A stretch of DNA of 64,000 nt from Prochlorococcus sp. AG-436-C14 (GTDB taxonomy: Bacteria; Cyanobacteriota; Cyanobacteriia; PCC-6307; Cyanobiaceae), in NCBI GenBank assembly GCA_003209755.1, contig QCPD01000001.1, positions 186,001 to 250,000 of the forward strand. Reading direction: 5' to 3'. The translations under genes and the position numbers were made by a program. The notes under the pieces were generated by a model. That model searched no databases. It had not been told where the DNA came from and worked only from the letters and a program-made list of their open reading frames with translations. Positions 1 through 13,019 of the stretch are shown piece after piece (the first letter of the stretch is position 1; the number at the start of each line of letters is the position of its first letter).

Positions 1-2173
1 AATTCCCAAGATTTTCTTCAGATACATTTGGGATCTCTCTTGTTATTTCTTCAGGACCTAGTTTGGTTTGACGAGCTTCTATTTCATATTTTTCTATATG
101 TACAGAAGTATATAGATCATCTTTAACTAACCTTTCGCTAACAAGAATTGCATCTTCATAGTTGTAACCTTCCCATGGCATATATGCAATTAAAACATTT
201 TGGCCAAGAGCTATTTCACCTCCCTCACATGCGGAACCATCCGCTAAGACTTGCCCAACTATTACTGGGTCACCATTAAAAACTATAGGTCTATGATTTA
301 AACAAGTATCTTGATTAGATCTCTGATATTTTTGCAAATAATGAGTATGATCATTGCCTTCCTCATCAGTAACGACAATTGCATTAGCGTCTACATAAGT
401 AACTGTTCCATTTACTTTTGAGATCGGAACCATACCAGAGTCTCTAGCAACCTGAGTCTCTAAACCAGTCCCTACTAAAGGTCTTTCTGGACGCAAAAGA
501 GGAACTGCTTGTCTTTGCATATTGGAACCCATCAAAGCTCGGTTAGCATCATCGTGTTCCAAAAATGGAATTAAGGATGCCGCTACCGAAATAACCTGAA
601 CAGGTGATAGTTGGACATAATCAACTTGCTCAGGAGAAACCGTTTCAAAATCTTGTCGATACCTAACTGGAACAAGTTCTGCTAATATTTTTCCTTCTTC
701 GTCTGTAGCTACATCACCTGGCGCAACCCTACATTCATCCTCTAAATCTGCAGAAAGGTAAATAGGATCACCTGATTTGATTATTCGCCCATTTTCCACC
801 TTCCAAAATGGTGTCTCAATAAAACCGTATTCATTTACTCGTGCGTGAGTTGCTAAAGAATTAATCAGACCTGCATTTGGTCCTTCAGGGGTTTCAATTG
901 GACAAAGTCTTCCATAATGAGATGGATGAATATCCCTAACTGCAAAACCAGCTCTTTCACGAGTTAAACCTCCTGGCCCCAAAGCAGAGATACGTCTTTT
1001 ATGAGTTAATTCAGCTAATGGATTTGTTTGATCCATAAATTGACTTAATTGACTTGAACCAAAAAATTCTTTTATTGCTGCAACTAAAGGTTTTGGATTC
1101 ACCAATTGAGCAGGAGTAAGTGAATCTGTTTCCCCAACGGTCATCCTCTCTTTAATTATCCTTTCAAGTCTATTTAAACCAACTCGAACTTGATTCTGTA
1201 AAAGTTCGCCTACAGACCTAACTCTTCTATTGCCTAAATGATCAATATCATCCAAAGTTGCTCCACCAACATCTAATTCTAAATTAATTAGATAATCTAA
1301 AGTAGAAAGAACATCTTCGTTTGTAAGTGTTCTTATGTTGTCAGGAATAGTTAAGCGTAATTTCTTATTTATTTTATACCTACCAACTCTTCCTAAGTCA
1401 TATCGTTTTGGATCAAAAAATCTTGTTTGGAGTAACTGTTGACCTCCACTAACTGAAGGAGGTTCGCCTGGTCTTAATTTCTTATAAAGCTCTAACAAGG
1501 CTTGATCTTCTGAGCTTATACCTTCTTCATTTGCTGCATCAATTGACTTTTTGTAAAACTCAGGATGTCGTAATTTATCTATTACATCATTATCTGATAA
1601 ACCCATTGCCCTCATTAAGACATGAGCGTTAATTTTTCGTGTTTTATCTACACGTACATGCAACAAATCATTTTTATCAGTTTCAAACTTTAACCATGCT
1701 CCGCGATTAGGAATAACACTTGCATTGTAAGTTCTTCTTCCATTTTTATCTTGCTCATCTTTGAAATAAACCCCTGGACTTCGAACAATTTGATTGACTA
1801 TTACTCTCTCAGCACCATTAATTATGAAAGTTCCACGTTCAGTCATTAAAGGTAGTTCACCTATAAAAACTTCCTGTTCTTTAATCTCGCCGGTTTCTTT
1901 ATTAACTAAACGACAAGTGACATACATTTGAGAGGCAAATGTTGCATCTCTTCTTTTTGCTTCTTCTACATCATGCCTCGGCCGTTTTAGCTTATATTCT
2001 GCTCCTATAAAATGTAATTCAAGCTTACCTGTATAATCAGTAATTGGAGAAAAATTGTCCAGTTCTTCTATCAAGCCTTTATCCAAAAACCACTTAAAAC
2101 TTGATCTTTGCACCTCAACTAGATCAGGCAGATATGTAGCTGCTTTGGCTACCTGAATCGCGCTTCTGCTCAT
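1..2173 (-). CDS. rpoB: RNA polymerase beta subunit, N-terminal part (cut by window edge)
   Basis: Catalytic beta subunit of DNA-dependent RNA polymerase. The reading frame starts at an ATG (2171-2173, protein [18 protein letters not shown]) and stays open for about 724 codons to the left edge, so the C-terminal third or so is missing. Readable beta-subunit motifs include [16 protein letters not shown], the rifampicin-region stretch [25 protein letters not shown] and [21 protein letters not shown]. It lies downstream of rpsT and tatD on the same strand; rpoC1 and rpoC2 would be expected next, off the left edge. The 253-bp gap before it (2174-2426) probably holds its promoter and leader. Confidence 0.97.
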   Translation of the reverse strand, partial: MSRSAIQVAKAATYLPDLVEVQRSSFKWFLDKGLIEELDNFSPITDYTGKLELHFIGAEYKLKRPRHDVEEAKRRDATFASQMYVTCRLVNKETGEIKEQEVFIGELPLMTERGTFIINGAERVIVNQIVRSPGVYFKDEQDKNGRRTYNASVIPNRGAWLKFETDKNDLLHVRVDKTRKINAHVLMRAMGLSDNDVIDKLRHPEFYKKSIDAANEEGISSEDQALLELYKKLRPGEPPSVSGGQQLLQTRFFDPKRYDLGRVGRYKINKKLRLTIPDNIRTLTNEDVLSTLDYLINLELDVGGATLDDIDHLGNRRVRSVGELLQNQVRVGLNRLERIIKERMTVGETDSLTPAQLVNPKPLVAAIKEFFGSSQLSQFMDQTNPLAELTHKRRISALGPGGLTRERAGFAVRDIHPSHYGRLCPIETPEGPNAGLINSLATHARVNEYGFIETPFWKVENGRIIKSGDPIYLSADLEDECRVAPGDVATDEEGKILAELVPVRYRQDFETVSPEQVDYVQLSPVQVISVAASLIPFLEHDDANRALMGSNMQRQAVPLLRPERPLVGTGLETQVARDSGMVPISKVNGTVTYVDANAIVVTDEEGNDHTHYLQKYQRSNQDTCLNHRPIVFNGDPVIVGQVLADGSACEGGEIALGQNVLIAYMPWEGYNYEDAILVSERLVKDDLYTSVHIEKYEIEARQTKLGPEEITREIPNVSEENLGN

Positions 2174-2426
2174 TCGAGAACCTGCGTTTATATTTAGAGG
2201 ACGGGGTTAATGTCTTGTCCTTTAGGTCGAAAAATGATCTTTACTAAGAAAAAAACAAAAAACAATCTACTAAAAGACTGAGATTTGAAATTGATTTTAC
2301 TTAATCAACGAACAAACTGACTAAAAGGTAGAACCTTAAAGGTTTAAGCGCAGATACCACGCATAGACAAGACAATAAATAACTCTACACTTAAATCAGA
2401 GAATTAACTAGAGGAAATAATGATAT

Positions 2427-3218
2427 TTAAGGCAACGCAAACAATTCCCTTGCGTTTTGAGTGGTATTTTCAGCAATTTCAAAAAAGCTTTCACCTCTAA
2501 TCTCTGAGATTTTATCTACCACATGTTTTACAAAAGAAGGTTCATTCCTTTTTCCTCTATGAGGAACAGGTGACAAGAAAGGACTATCGGTTTCTACTAG
2601 AAATCTACTTTGCGGAACTTCTTTAGCGCATTCATGAATATCAAAAGCGTTTTTGAAAGTTACATTTCCGCTGAAGCTTATGTAAAAGCCAAGATCAAGG
2701 AACTCTCTCATCTCTTTAACATTCCCGCTCCAGCAATGCATAACACCTTTGGGACAACAGCCATCTGAAGAAAGCTTGGAAAAAACTTCTAACATTTCTT
2801 TTGCGGCATCTCTACAATGAACAATGACTGGCAAATTCAATTCAAAAGCCAAGTTTAATTGCGGCATTAAAATTGAAAGCTGCTCACTCAAGTTCTCTGC
2901 CTTAAAAAGATCAAGACCTAATTCTCCTATTGCAACAACTCTACTGTCATCAAGAGCTGCCTTTTTAAGTACACTTATAGTTTCAGGCTCCCAATGATTT
3001 ACATCCAATGGATGTACTCCTACTGAATATCTCATCTCCTCAAATTGATCAGCCATTGATTTAATAGCAGGGATTTCAGAGGGTTCTACGCAAGCATGTA
3101 ATAAAGCTTTAACTCCAACCGATCTCCACCTTTCAGCGACCTTTTCTCTATCTTCATTAAAGTTAGAAAAAACGATATGACAGTGACTATCAATTATTGA
3201 ACTTTTGGAGTTGCTCAA
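2427..3218 (-). CDS. tatD: TatD family metal-dependent hydrolase/DNase
   Basis: Predicted cytoplasmic TatD-type metal hydrolase (3'-5' exonuclease or DNA-repair-type nuclease in studied relatives). The 263 residues match the family length. Metal-binding motifs are visible: DSHCHI near residues 10-15, GELGLD near 98-103, HCRDA near 135, HCWSG near 160 and the terminal ETDSPFLSP. The start is a TTG; no ATG upstream fits. It lies between rpsT and rpoB on the same strand, a common cyanobacterial arrangement, with only 48 bp to rpsT, so co-transcription with rpsT is likely. Confidence 0.93.
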   Translation of the reverse strand: MSNSKSSIIDSHCHIVFSNFNEDREKVAERWRSVGVKALLHACVEPSEIPAIKSMADQFEEMRYSVGVHPLDVNHWEPETISVLKKAALDDSRVVAIGELGLDLFKAENLSEQLSILMPQLNLAFELNLPVIVHCRDAAKEMLEVFSKLSSDGCCPKGVMHCWSGNVKEMREFLDLGFYISFSGNVTFKNAFDIHECAKEVPQSRFLVETDSPFLSPVPHRGKRNEPSFVKHVVDKISEIRGESFFEIAENTTQNARELFALP

Positions 3219-3266
3219 GATAAAAATAAAATGTTCTTTAAATATTAAATCTTAAATTATTTATTC

Positions 3267-3569
<303 letters not shown>

Positions 3570-3680
3570 TTAGTAATTTAGTCTTATATTAATCCACACT
3601 ACCTCAAGACCATGAAGAAGATCTACATAAATCAAAATTAAGGCATAAGATAATCAAATTGAACCAATAGCCAAAAGTTC

Positions 3681-5033
3681 ATGAAGCAAATAATTAATAA
3701 AGATGAGGTTCAAGAAACCCCTTCAAAAAAACTGACCATTAAAACGGTTAAAAATATTGATCATGCACACTTTGAACTCAAGGCAATTACCAATAGAACA
3801 TCTGGGACAGTTCAAGATAAAGCAATAAAGGTGGTTGACGATATCCTTAAAAACGTTAAAGAAAGGGGGGATGAGGCTCTTAAAGAATACACATCTCGAT
3901 TTGATGGATTTCTATTGGAAGAATTTCAAGTTCCATCAGATTTAATAATTAAAGCTTGGAATGAGACGCCACTGGACTTACAAGATTCACTTTTATTGGC
4001 AAAAAAAAGAATTGAAAAATTTCATAGTCTTCAGGTACCAAAAAATATCAGCTATACTGGCCCCCATGGTGAATCATTAGGACGAAGATGGAGTCCTGTT
4101 GAAAAAGCGGGAATATATGTTCCTGGTGGAAGAGCCGCCTATCCAAGCACCGTATTAATGAATGCAATTCCTGCTTATGTTGCAGGAGTAAATCAAACCA
4201 TAATGGTCTCTCCGGCCAACTCTAAAGGGGAATTAAACCAAACCGTTTTAGCTGCAGCACATATTACAGGTATCAAAAAAGTTTTTCGTATTGGAGGAGC
4301 ACAAGCAATTGGCGCACTTGCTAGTGGAACTGAATCCATTCCAAAAGTAGATGTAATTACTGGTCCAGGAAATATTTATGTAACTTTGGCAAAGAAAAAA
4401 GTTTATGGAAAGGTAGGAATTGATTCTTTAGCTGGTCCAAGTGAGATCCTCATAATCGCTGATAAATCAGCAAAATTGGAACATGTCGCATCAGATATGT
4501 TAGCGCAATCTGAACATGATCCTTTAGCTTCGGCAATACTAATAACTACTAATAAAAAATTAGCCGAAAAATTACCCGCTGAAATTGAACGTCAATTAAT
4601 TAATCATCCAAGATTGGAAATCTGCCAAGAATCAATTTCCAATTGGGGTTTAATAGTCCTTTGTGATGATTTAGAAACTTGCACAAAATTAAGTGATACT
4701 TTTGCCCCAGAACATCTTGAATTACTTGTAGAGGATCCAAAAGAATTATCAAAAAGAATCAAGAATGCAGGGGCAATATTCATGGGGCCATGGAGCCCAG
4801 AGGCTATTGGAGATTATCTTGGGGGGCCGAATCACACTCTTCCCACATCAGGGACGGCAAGATTTGCTGGTGCACTTGGAGTTGAAACTTTTATGAAAAA
4901 TACTTCACTTATAAATTTTTCAAAACAAGCCTTCAATGAGAATAAAAATGCTGTAGTGAATTTAGCCAATAGCGAAGGGTTGCACAGTCACGCAGAATCA
5001 ATACGAATTAGAGATCTAAATCTTTTTAAGTGA
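3681..5033 (+). CDS. hisD: Histidinol dehydrogenase
   Basis: Catalyses the last two steps of histidine synthesis, oxidising L-histidinol to L-histidine with NAD+ and a zinc ion. The 450 residues match the family. Signature regions are present: [34 protein letters not shown], the GPGN segment, [13 protein letters not shown], the zinc/active-site [11 protein letters not shown], and the C-terminal FAPEHLEL and [15 protein letters not shown]. The start is ATG. Its last 18 bases overlap the 3' end of the convergent rpiA gene, so there is no room for separate terminators. Confidence 0.96.
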   Translation: MKQIINKDEVQETPSKKLTIKTVKNIDHAHFELKAITNRTSGTVQDKAIKVVDDILKNVKERGDEALKEYTSRFDGFLLEEFQVPSDLIIKAWNETPLDLQDSLLLAKKRIEKFHSLQVPKNISYTGPHGESLGRRWSPVEKAGIYVPGGRAAYPSTVLMNAIPAYVAGVNQTIMVSPANSKGELNQTVLAAAHITGIKKVFRIGGAQAIGALASGTESIPKVDVITGPGNIYVTLAKKKVYGKVGIDSLAGPSEILIIADKSAKLEHVASDMLAQSEHDPLASAILITTNKKLAEKLPAEIERQLINHPRLEICQESISNWGLIVLCDDLETCTKLSDTFAPEHLELLVEDPKELSKRIKNAGAIFMGPWSPEAIGDYLGGPNHTLPTSGTARFAGALGVETFMKNTSLINFSKQAFNENKNAVVNLANSEGLHSHAESIRIRDLNLFK

Positions 5034-5726
5034 TTCAACCCCCACTATGTCATTTTCTACTTTCCCAACTAATACTTCATGTGTCAGGTTTACAAAAAGT
5101 CCATTTTCAAGGACACCTGGAATATTATTAATTTGACTCTCTAATAGATCAGGTTGCTCAATACCATTCCTAAAAGTTAAATCAAGTATTAAGTTTCCTT
5201 GATCAGTAACTACAGGGCCAGCTTTTTTTTGAGCCATTCTTAGATTTCCTTCTCCCTCAAGATTTTTTAATGTTTGTTGTACTTGCTTCCAAGAAGAAGG
5301 AAGAACCTCTACTGGTAATTTGAAATCAAGGTTCAATTTTTCAACAAGTTTTGTTGAGTCAACCACAACTATAAATTTTTTAGCTAAAGCAGCAACAAGT
5401 TTTTCCTGTACATGACAAGCTCCTCCTCCTTTAATTAGTTGAAATTTGGGATCAACTTCATCTGCCCCATCAATAGCAAGGTCAATTTCAGTAACTGAAG
5501 AAAGAGATTTTAGTGGTATTCCTAATTCAGAAGCAAGAACTTCACCCTGAAAAGATGTAGTTACTCCAACAACATCTTTAATTTCTCCTGATCTTATTTT
5601 CACAGCAAGTGCTTCAATCATTAAAGCTGCTGTAGAACCAGAACCAAGACCAAGAATCATCCCGTTTTGAATTTGATCAACAGCAGCTTTAGCAACTGCT
5701 TGTTTCATCTGATTTTGGAGATCCAT
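5016..5726 (-). CDS. rpiA: Ribose-5-phosphate isomerase A
   Basis: Interconverts ribose-5-phosphate and ribulose-5-phosphate in the pentose phosphate and Calvin-Benson cycles. The 236-residue length and motifs fit RpiA: the phosphate loop LGLGSGSTA (about 25-34), [15 protein letters not shown] with the catalytic Asp, [11 protein letters not shown], and the C-terminal [11 protein letters not shown]. The start is ATG (5724-5726). It is convergent with hisD and 36 bp from the HtrA-like protease upstream on the same strand, so the two may share a transcript. Confidence 0.95.
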   Translation of the reverse strand: MDLQNQMKQAVAKAAVDQIQNGMILGLGSGSTAALMIEALAVKIRSGEIKDVVGVTTSFQGEVLASELGIPLKSLSSVTEIDLAIDGADEVDPKFQLIKGGGACHVQEKLVAALAKKFIVVVDSTKLVEKLNLDFKLPVEVLPSSWKQVQQTLKNLEGEGNLRMAQKKAGPVVTDQGNLILDLTFRNGIEQPDLLESQINNIPGVLENGLFVNLTHEVLVGKVENDIVGVESLKKI

Positions 5727-5762
5727 TTAGTCGTACCTTTTCGAAAGACAGTAGCAAGATTT

Positions 5763-6941
<1,179 letters not shown>

Positions 6942-6970
6942 TCAATGCAAAATAAGAAGAACTTGATTTT

Positions 6971-7069
6971 AGAGGTAACCGAAACCTTTATCTAGTAATA
7001 TTTGATTGCCTGACGGTACCTCTTTGAATAGGGGCGGGTCAAACTTAACCGCTCGGGCGTCCTGCCCGA
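6971..7069 (+). promoter_or_regulatory. Structured leader upstream of rimP, with alternative hairpins
   Basis: Three pairings can be drawn. Arms 6971-6980 and 7015-7023 form a 9-bp stem with one bulged A. Arms 7053-7058 (TCGGGC) and 7064-7069 (GCCCGA) form a 6-bp stem with a 5-nt loop. Arms 7032-7038 (GGGCGGG) and 7061-7067 (CCTGCCC) form a 7-bp stem with one G-U pair. The last two share bases 7064-7067 and exclude each other. The GC-rich block 16 bp before the rimP TTG start stands out from the AT-rich surroundings. A regulatory role is inferred only. Confidence 0.45.
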
Positions 7070-7084
7070 CTTCGACACTGCCTT

Positions 7085-7555
7085 TTGTCTAATCAAACAG
7101 TTACAGAATTGAAATTTCTTACAGCAAAGTCAGCAAATAATTATGGCTTTGATGTAACTGATTTTAAGATGTTCACTCATCTAAATCCTCTATCAATTCA
7201 AGTAAATATCCGAAATCAAAATCCTGACGAGAAAGTCACCATTGATGATTGTTCTATAATTAGTCAACATATTAATGAAGCTATTATAGGTTCTTCAATC
7301 CTCGATCGACCCTTCATTTTAGAAGTCAGCAGCGAAGGAATTAGTAATTTCTTAACTGAAGAAAAAGATTTTCAAATTTTTAAAGGTTTTCCAATTGAAG
7401 TTACTTATCAGGATTTAAAAAAAATTGAACAACAAACAAATGGTTTGCTTCTAAAAAGGACAGATAATGATCTACAAATAAATCAAAAGGGGAAAACTCA
7501 CCGAATACCCGTCGAAGACGTTATTCAAGTCAGACTCACAACACCCTCTGGTTAA
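7085..7555 (+). CDS. rimP: Ribosome maturation factor RimP
   Basis: Cytoplasmic factor for 30S subunit maturation. The 156 residues contain the family pattern: an N-terminal alpha/beta domain with the segment around DCSIISQHINEAI, the conserved FILEVSSEGISNFLTEEKDF (usually EVSSPGLDRPL in other bacteria; here the Pro-Gly is replaced), then an Sm-like beta domain ending in the IPVEDVIQVRLT strand. The start is a TTG directly after a GC-rich hairpin region, without a clear Shine-Dalgarno sequence. It leads the rimP-nusA-ylxR-infB operon, the standard bacterial order. Confidence 0.9.
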   Translation: MSNQTVTELKFLTAKSANNYGFDVTDFKMFTHLNPLSIQVNIRNQNPDEKVTIDDCSIISQHINEAIIGSSILDRPFILEVSSEGISNFLTEEKDFQIFKGFPIEVTYQDLKKIEQQTNGLLLKRTDNDLQINQKGKTHRIPVEDVIQVRLTTPSG

Positions 7556-7610
7556 AATCTAGATATCAATTATCTAACCCAATCATTCTCATCTTTATAT
7601 CCCATCATCG

Positions 7611-9077
7611 ATGGCTCTAGTTCTACTCCCAGGCTTAAATAACTTAATTGAAGACATTAGTGAGGAAAAAAAACTTCCATCACAAGTTGTCGAAGCTGCT
7701 TTGAGAGAAGCACTTCTAAAAGGTTATGAGCGATATCGAAGAACTCTTTATTTAGGTATCAGCGAAGATCCTTTCGAAGAAGAATACTTCAGTAACTTTG
7801 ATGTTGGTTTAGATCTAGAAGAGGAAGGTTATAGAGTTTTGGCGAGCAAAATAATAGTTGAAGAGGTTGAGAGTGATGATCATCAAATAGCAATAGCTGA
7901 GGTAATGCAAGTTGCTGATGATGCTCAAGTTGGAGATACCGTTGTTCTAGATGTAACTCCAGAGAAAGAAGATTTTGGAAGAATGGCTGCAGCAACAACC
8001 AAGCAAGTTTTAGCCCAAAAATTGAGAGATCAGCAAAGAAGAATGATTCAAGAGGAATTTGCTGACCTAGAAGACCCAGTGCTCACTGCCAGAGTCATTA
8101 GATTTGAACGGCAGTCAGTCATTATGGCAGTAAGCTCTGGTTTAGGCAGACCCGAAGTAGAAGCAGAGCTTCCAAGAAGAGATCAATTGCCAAATGATAA
8201 TTATCGAGCGAACGCAACATTTAAAGTATTTCTTAAAGAAGTTAGTGAAATTCCTAGAAGAGGGCCTCAACTTTTTGTGAGCAGGTCAAATGCTGGACTT
8301 GTTGTCTATTTATTTGAAAATGAAGTTCCTGAAATTCAAGAAGGTTCAGTACGAATTGTTGCAGTTGCTCGTGAAGCAAATCCACCTTCAAGAGCAGTAG
8401 GTCCCAGAACAAAAGTAGCTGTTGATAGTATTGAAAGAGAGGTGGACCCTGTTGGGGCATGTATTGGCGCTAGAGGATCTAGAATTCAACAAGTAGTCAA
8501 TGAACTTCGCGGAGAAAAAATAGATGTAATTCGTTGGTCTTCTGACCCTGTTCAATACATTTGTAATTCATTAAGTCCTGCAAGAGTTGAAGTGGTCAGG
8601 CTTGTGGATCCAGAGGGGCAGCATGCACATGTACTAGTCCCTCCAGATCAACTTAGCCTCGCAATAGGTAGAGAAGGCCAAAATGTAAGACTTGCTGCAA
8701 GGCTTACAGGATGGAAAATAGATATCAAAAATTCACAAGAATATGATCAAGCCACTGAAGATTCTGAGGTTGCAGAATTAATTTCTCAAAGGGAGGAAGA
8801 AGAATCATTACAGAGAGAAGCTGAGCAGAGATTAGAGGCTGAGCAGGCAGCCAGAGCAGAGGAAGATGCACGATTAAGAGAGCTATACCCACTACCAGAA
8901 GACGAAGAAGACTTTCAAGATGAGCAATCACCAGATATCGGTTGTGAAGAAACTGAATCAACTATCGATTCAAATGACACAGAAACTGAAACTGATGAAA
9001 GTGATATTGAAGAAACAATCGAAGAAGCTTCTACTAGCGAAGATAAAATAATTACACAAGAGGAAGGAACCCGGTGA
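7611..9077 (+). CDS. nusA: Transcription termination/antitermination factor NusA
   Basis: Binds RNA polymerase and nascent RNA to modulate pausing, termination and antitermination. Domains in order: N-terminal polymerase-binding domain (1 to about 125), S1 domain (about 135-205, with EAELPRRDQLPND), KH1 (around DPVGACIGARGSRIQQVVNELRGEKIDVI) and KH2 (LSLAIGREGQNVRLAARLTGWKIDI). A long, very acidic tail (about 385-488), predicted coiled coil then disordered, replaces the C-terminal acidic repeats of E. coli NusA. The ATG start is 55 bp after rimP; its stop overlaps the ylxR start (GTGA). Confidence 0.96.
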   Translation: MALVLLPGLNNLIEDISEEKKLPSQVVEAALREALLKGYERYRRTLYLGISEDPFEEEYFSNFDVGLDLEEEGYRVLASKIIVEEVESDDHQIAIAEVMQVADDAQVGDTVVLDVTPEKEDFGRMAAATTKQVLAQKLRDQQRRMIQEEFADLEDPVLTARVIRFERQSVIMAVSSGLGRPEVEAELPRRDQLPNDNYRANATFKVFLKEVSEIPRRGPQLFVSRSNAGLVVYLFENEVPEIQEGSVRIVAVAREANPPSRAVGPRTKVAVDSIEREVDPVGACIGARGSRIQQVVNELRGEKIDVIRWSSDPVQYICNSLSPARVEVVRLVDPEGQHAHVLVPPDQLSLAIGREGQNVRLAARLTGWKIDIKNSQEYDQATEDSEVAELISQREEEESLQREAEQRLEAEQAARAEEDARLRELYPLPEDEEDFQDEQSPDIGCEETESTIDSNDTETETDESDIEETIEEASTSEDKIITQEEGTR

Positions 9078-9349
9078 GTCAAAGCCCCATTCTGCGTAAG
9101 TGTGTAGCTTGCAAAAAAGTTCTTGATCGCAAGTGTCTTTTAAAAGTTACTAGAGATTTTCAGAATGGCGTAGTTCTCTCAGGCGGGATGGGAAGATCAG
9201 CCTATCTCTGTCCAACTGAATCATGTTTTGAAGAGGCTTTGAAGCGTAAAAGATTACAAAAAGCTTTGAGATGTGATATTCACTCAAGCATTTTCAATAT
9301 GCTCCAAAAACAACTTAATACCTGCATTGATTCAGATACTGAGGCATGA
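9074..9349 (+). CDS. YlxR family (DUF448) RNA-binding protein
   Basis: Small basic protein of the YlxR/DUF448 family, found between nusA and infB in most bacteria and thought to bind RNA. The 91 residues begin with the family hallmark RKCVACKK, followed by KVTRD (usual L-R-V or similar) and a GRSAYLCP motif. The GTG start overlaps the nusA stop by 4 bases, implying translational coupling. A 60-bp gap separates it from infB. Confidence 0.9.
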   Translation: MSQSPILRKCVACKKVLDRKCLLKVTRDFQNGVVLSGGMGRSAYLCPTESCFEEALKRKRLQKALRCDIHSSIFNMLQKQLNTCIDSDTEA

Positions 9350-9409
9350 TGTTCATTAAGAGAACTCAGTCAACTCAAAAACCAAATCTAAAGTTCAAGC
9401 ACAACATTA

Positions 9410-12400
9410 ATGACCAGCAGCGGCAAAATCAGAATTTATGAATTGTCCAAGGAATTAAGCCTTGACAATAAAGATGTGCTAGACGCAGCTCGGAAACTTG
9501 CCATAGCGGCAAAGAGCCACAGCAGCTCGATAAGCGGTCCTGAAGCAAATCAAATCAAAGATTTTCTAAAAAAAACCAGTAGTGTAAAAAAGACTAGTAA
9601 ACCCAGCAAGAAATTAGATAAAGAAATTCTTTCAGTTAAAAAAAGTCCTACCAAAACTCAAAAGGATCAGAAGACTGAACTTAAGCAAAATACTCCCAAT
9701 CAATCTGAGCTTTCAAAGGCTCAGTTAAATGTACCATTAAAGCCAAGTCAAACTTTGGTTAAAAACCAAGGGTCTTCTCAAGCCAATAACCAAAAAACTT
9801 TAAAAAATAAATTTCCTGCACAACAACAAATAACTGCTCCCTCTAAGCCAAATAAACCACTACCTCCTAAACCAAGGCAAGAATTAAAACCAACTATTAC
9901 TAAGCCTTTAACTCCTACCAAGAAGGAAACTTCTGATGCCGAACTAAAAACAGATAGAAAATTAACAAATCAACCAACAAATTTTGAATCAGCTAAAAAT
10001 CCAATAACCAAACCACAACAAACTTATAGTCAGCAACCTAAGAGACCATTAGCACCACCAAGTAGACCAAATATAAATATTCAAGATAAAAAACCAATAC
10101 AAGTTAACAACCAAAAGCCAAAAACAAGGATTAATCAAGGTGGTATTTCTCATCAAAAAGGAGGTTCAGGGAATTTTCAAAGAATAAAAACTCAAAATAA
10201 GCAGAATTCGCCTTCCAGAACACCTCAGCCTCCATCAAAAAGAAATACTCTTGAACTTGTAGGTGCCCCGATACGAAGAGAAAAACCTATAAGTAAACCT
10301 CAGGCCAACGAAACAAGAAACAAACCATCAATTCCATCTAGACCTGGAACGCCAAAGCCGCCAGTCGCTGCAAATCGTCAAGGATTAACAAATCGATCCG
10401 GACCAAATAACAGAATGGGAGGGGCAAGTCGTCCTGGGTTGCAAAATCGACAAGGTTCTAATCGAGGCGGAGTAGCTAATCGACCTATTCAAAGTCAAAA
10501 TCGTCCAGGGGCTAATAATCGATTGGGAGGCCCAGTACGTTCTGGATCTACCAATCGAGCTGGAGTTCAGAATAAAGCTGGAGTCCCTAATAGGTCAGGT
10601 GGTGGGCCTAACCGTTCTAATAATCGTCCAGGTGTTCCAACTGGCATGAGAAAACCAGTTGCACCTAGTGAATTGATGCAACTGCAAAAGCCACAAGCTA
10701 GACCAAGCGGTCCTCAAAGGAAATCTGATTCTTCAACTAGTCCACGACCAAAAAGAGAAAACTCAACTGGAGCAAGGCCACCAGTAAATAGACCAACACC
10801 AGCAGCGCCTAAGAAGCCAGCTCATAGGCCAGGTGGTACCACCGCAGCACCTAGAAGGACTGGCAGGCCTGATTGGGATGACAGTGCAAAGCTTGATGCT
10901 TTAAGAAACAAATCACCTCAAAAACAGCGTCAAAAAGTCCACATCATTGGAGAAAATGATGATGCCCTTACTGCAGAGACAAGTGGATTTGCAGGGGAAC
11001 AACAAGCTGTCGTTCTATCAGCAAGCTTGGCTAGACCATCAAAGCCTAAAGCTGGCAAGAAAAACAATGGGAAACCTTTAACTGCGCTTAAAAAACGTAA
11101 GAAAGAAACTACTCGTCAAAGGCAACGAAGACGTGCGATGGAATTAAGAGCCGCTAGAGAAGCCAAGCTTGTTCGACCAGAAATGATTGTCGTCCCAGAA
11201 GACAATCTCACAGTTCAAGAGCTTGCTGACATGTTGAGTGTTGAAAGTTCCGAGATCATTAAATCATTATTTTTCAAAGGTATTACTGCCACTGTCACTC
11301 AATCACTCGATCTAGCGACAATCGAGACAGTTGCTGAAGAATTCGGCGTACCCGTTCTTCAAGATGATGTTGAAGAGGCTGCGAAGAAGACAGTTGAAAT
11401 GATTGAGGAGGGAGATTTAAAACATTTAATGAGAAGACCTCCCGTCGTTACCGTGATGGGGCACGTAGACCATGGGAAAACATCTTTACTTGACGCCATT
11501 AGAAAAGCAAGGGTTGCAGCAGGTGAAGCCGGAGGTATTACTCAACACATTGGGGCTTATCAAATTGAGACTGAACATGATGGATCAACTAAGAAACTAA
11601 CTTTTCTTGACACTCCTGGGCATGAAGCTTTCACAGCGATGAGAGCTCGAGGAACGAGGGTTACAGATGTAGCAATCTTAGTTGTAGCGGCAGATGACGG
11701 CGTCAGGCCTCAAACCCTTGAAGCAATTAGCCATGCAAGAGCAGCAGAAGTTCCCATTGTAGTAGCAATTAATAAAATAGATAAAGAAGGATCTTCTCCC
11801 GACCGCGTAAAACAAGAATTATCAGAGCAAGATTTATTGTCAGAAGAGTGGGGTGGAGACGTAGTAATGGTGCCCGTCAGCGCCATTAAAGGCGAAAACA
11901 TAGATAAACTTTTAGAAATGGTTTTGCTCGTAACTGAAGTAGAAGATTTACAAGCTAACCCAGATAGATTGGCTAAAGGAACAGTTATTGAGGCTCACTT
12001 AGATAAAGCGAAAGGACCCGTCGCAACATTACTGGTTCAAAACGGTACCCTTAAGTCCGGAGATGTAGTCGCAGCAGGGCCAGTGCTTGGGAAAGTTAGG
12101 GCGATGGTAGATGAAAATGGATCAAGGATCAAAAAGGCAGGTCCATCTTGTCCAGTGGAGGCTCTTGGATTCAGCGAGGTACCAACAGCTGGGGATGAGT
12201 TCGAAGTTTACCCAGATGAAAAGTCCGCAAGGGCAGTGGTTGGAGAACGTGCCACAGATGCTCGAGCAGCAAGACTTGCTCAGCAAATGGCTTCCAGACG
12301 AGTATCACTTTCTTCGATGTCTGGCCAAGCAAGTGAGGGTGAACTTAAAGAATTAAATATCATCCTCAAGGCTGATGTACAAGGAAGCTTAGAAGCAATA

Positions 12401-12961
12401 CTTGGTTCTCTAGAACAGCTTCCTAAAGACGAAGTACAAGTAAGAGTTTTGTTATCAGCTCCTGGTGAAATTACTGAGACTGATGTTGACTTAGCTGCGG
12501 CCTCTGGTGCAGTCATTGTTGGATTCAATACTTCAATGGCATCCGGTGCTAAACGCGCAGCTGATGCGAATAGTGTCGATGTAAGAGATTACGAGGTGAT
12601 TTATAAGCTTTTAGAGGATATCCAGTTAGCCATGGAAGGTCTTCTAGAACCAGAAATGATAGAAGAAGCCTTAGGGGTCGCGGAGGTAAGAGCAATATTC
12701 TCAATAGGAAAGAGTGCCGTTGCTGGTTGCTATGTCACAAATGGAAAAATACAACGGAATTGCCGAGCCAGAGTCAAACGAGGAAAGCAAATCGTTTTTG
12801 AAGGCGATCTCGATTCACTAAAAAGGAACAAAGATGATGTCAAAGATGTATCAACAGGTTTCGAATGCGGAATAGGTTGTGATCGCTTCGCAAACTGGGA
12901 AGAAGGAGATCAAATAGAAGCCTTTAAGCTTGTGACTCAAAGAAGAAAATTGACTAATTAG
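9410..12961 (+). CDS. infB: Translation initiation factor IF-2
   Basis: GTPase that delivers initiator fMet-tRNA to the ribosomal P site. The N-terminal ~570 residues are disordered and basic, rich in Pro, Gln, Asn and Arg, with degenerate repeats such as NRPG, NRSG and NRQG between about 320 and 400; marine cyanobacteria typically have this long extension. The conserved core has the IF2_N motif ([20 protein letters not shown]), then the G domain with [14 protein letters not shown] (G1), DTPGHEAF (G3) and NKID (G4), followed by the beta-barrel and C-terminal domains. The ATG start follows AT-rich sequence. It ends the rimP-nusA-ylxR-infB operon. Confidence 0.97.
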   Translation: MTSSGKIRIYELSKELSLDNKDVLDAARKLAIAAKSHSSSISGPEANQIKDFLKKTSSVKKTSKPSKKLDKEILSVKKSPTKTQKDQKTELKQNTPNQSELSKAQLNVPLKPSQTLVKNQGSSQANNQKTLKNKFPAQQQITAPSKPNKPLPPKPRQELKPTITKPLTPTKKETSDAELKTDRKLTNQPTNFESAKNPITKPQQTYSQQPKRPLAPPSRPNINIQDKKPIQVNNQKPKTRINQGGISHQKGGSGNFQRIKTQNKQNSPSRTPQPPSKRNTLELVGAPIRREKPISKPQANETRNKPSIPSRPGTPKPPVAANRQGLTNRSGPNNRMGGASRPGLQNRQGSNRGGVANRPIQSQNRPGANNRLGGPVRSGSTNRAGVQNKAGVPNRSGGGPNRSNNRPGVPTGMRKPVAPSELMQLQKPQARPSGPQRKSDSSTSPRPKRENSTGARPPVNRPTPAAPKKPAHRPGGTTAAPRRTGRPDWDDSAKLDALRNKSPQKQRQKVHIIGENDDALTAETSGFAGEQQAVVLSASLARPSKPKAGKKNNGKPLTALKKRKKETTRQRQRRRAMELRAAREAKLVRPEMIVVPEDNLTVQELADMLSVESSEIIKSLFFKGITATVTQSLDLATIETVAEEFGVPVLQDDVEEAAKKTVEMIEEGDLKHLMRRPPVVTVMGHVDHGKTSLLDAIRKARVAAGEAGGITQHIGAYQIETEHDGSTKKLTFLDTPGHEAFTAMRARGTRVTDVAILVVAADDGVRPQTLEAISHARAAEVPIVVAINKIDKEGSSPDRVKQELSEQDLLSEEWGGDVVMVPVSAIKGENIDKLLEMVLLVTEVEDLQANPDRLAKGTVIEAHLDKAKGPVATLLVQNGTLKSGDVVAAGPVLGKVRAMVDENGSRIKKAGPSCPVEALGFSEVPTAGDEFEVYPDEKSARAVVGERATDARAARLAQQMASRRVSLSSMSGQASEGELKELNIILKADVQGSLEAILGSLEQLPKDEVQVRVLLSAPGEITETDVDLAAASGAVIVGFNTSMASGAKRAADANSVDVRDYEVIYKLLEDIQLAMEGLLEPEMIEEALGVAEVRAIFSIGKSAVAGCYVTNGKIQRNCRARVKRGKQIVFEGDLDSLKRNKDDVKDVSTGFECGIGCDRFANWEEGDQIEAFKLVTQRRKLTN

Positions 12962-13019
12962 TTTAGCTTATTAGTTAAACCCAATACCAGAATAAATATA
13001 ATTAATAAAAGCTAGAAAA

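Noticed and set aside
2332-2344. AACCT-TAA-AGGTT hairpin upstream of rpoB
   Set aside because: Five base pairs with a three-base loop and no T tract; too weak to call a terminator.
7789-8961. Leu/Gln-rich minus-strand frames inside nusA
   Set aside because: Antisense of the acidic and Ala/Glu-rich NusA coding sequence; no start signals and no family.
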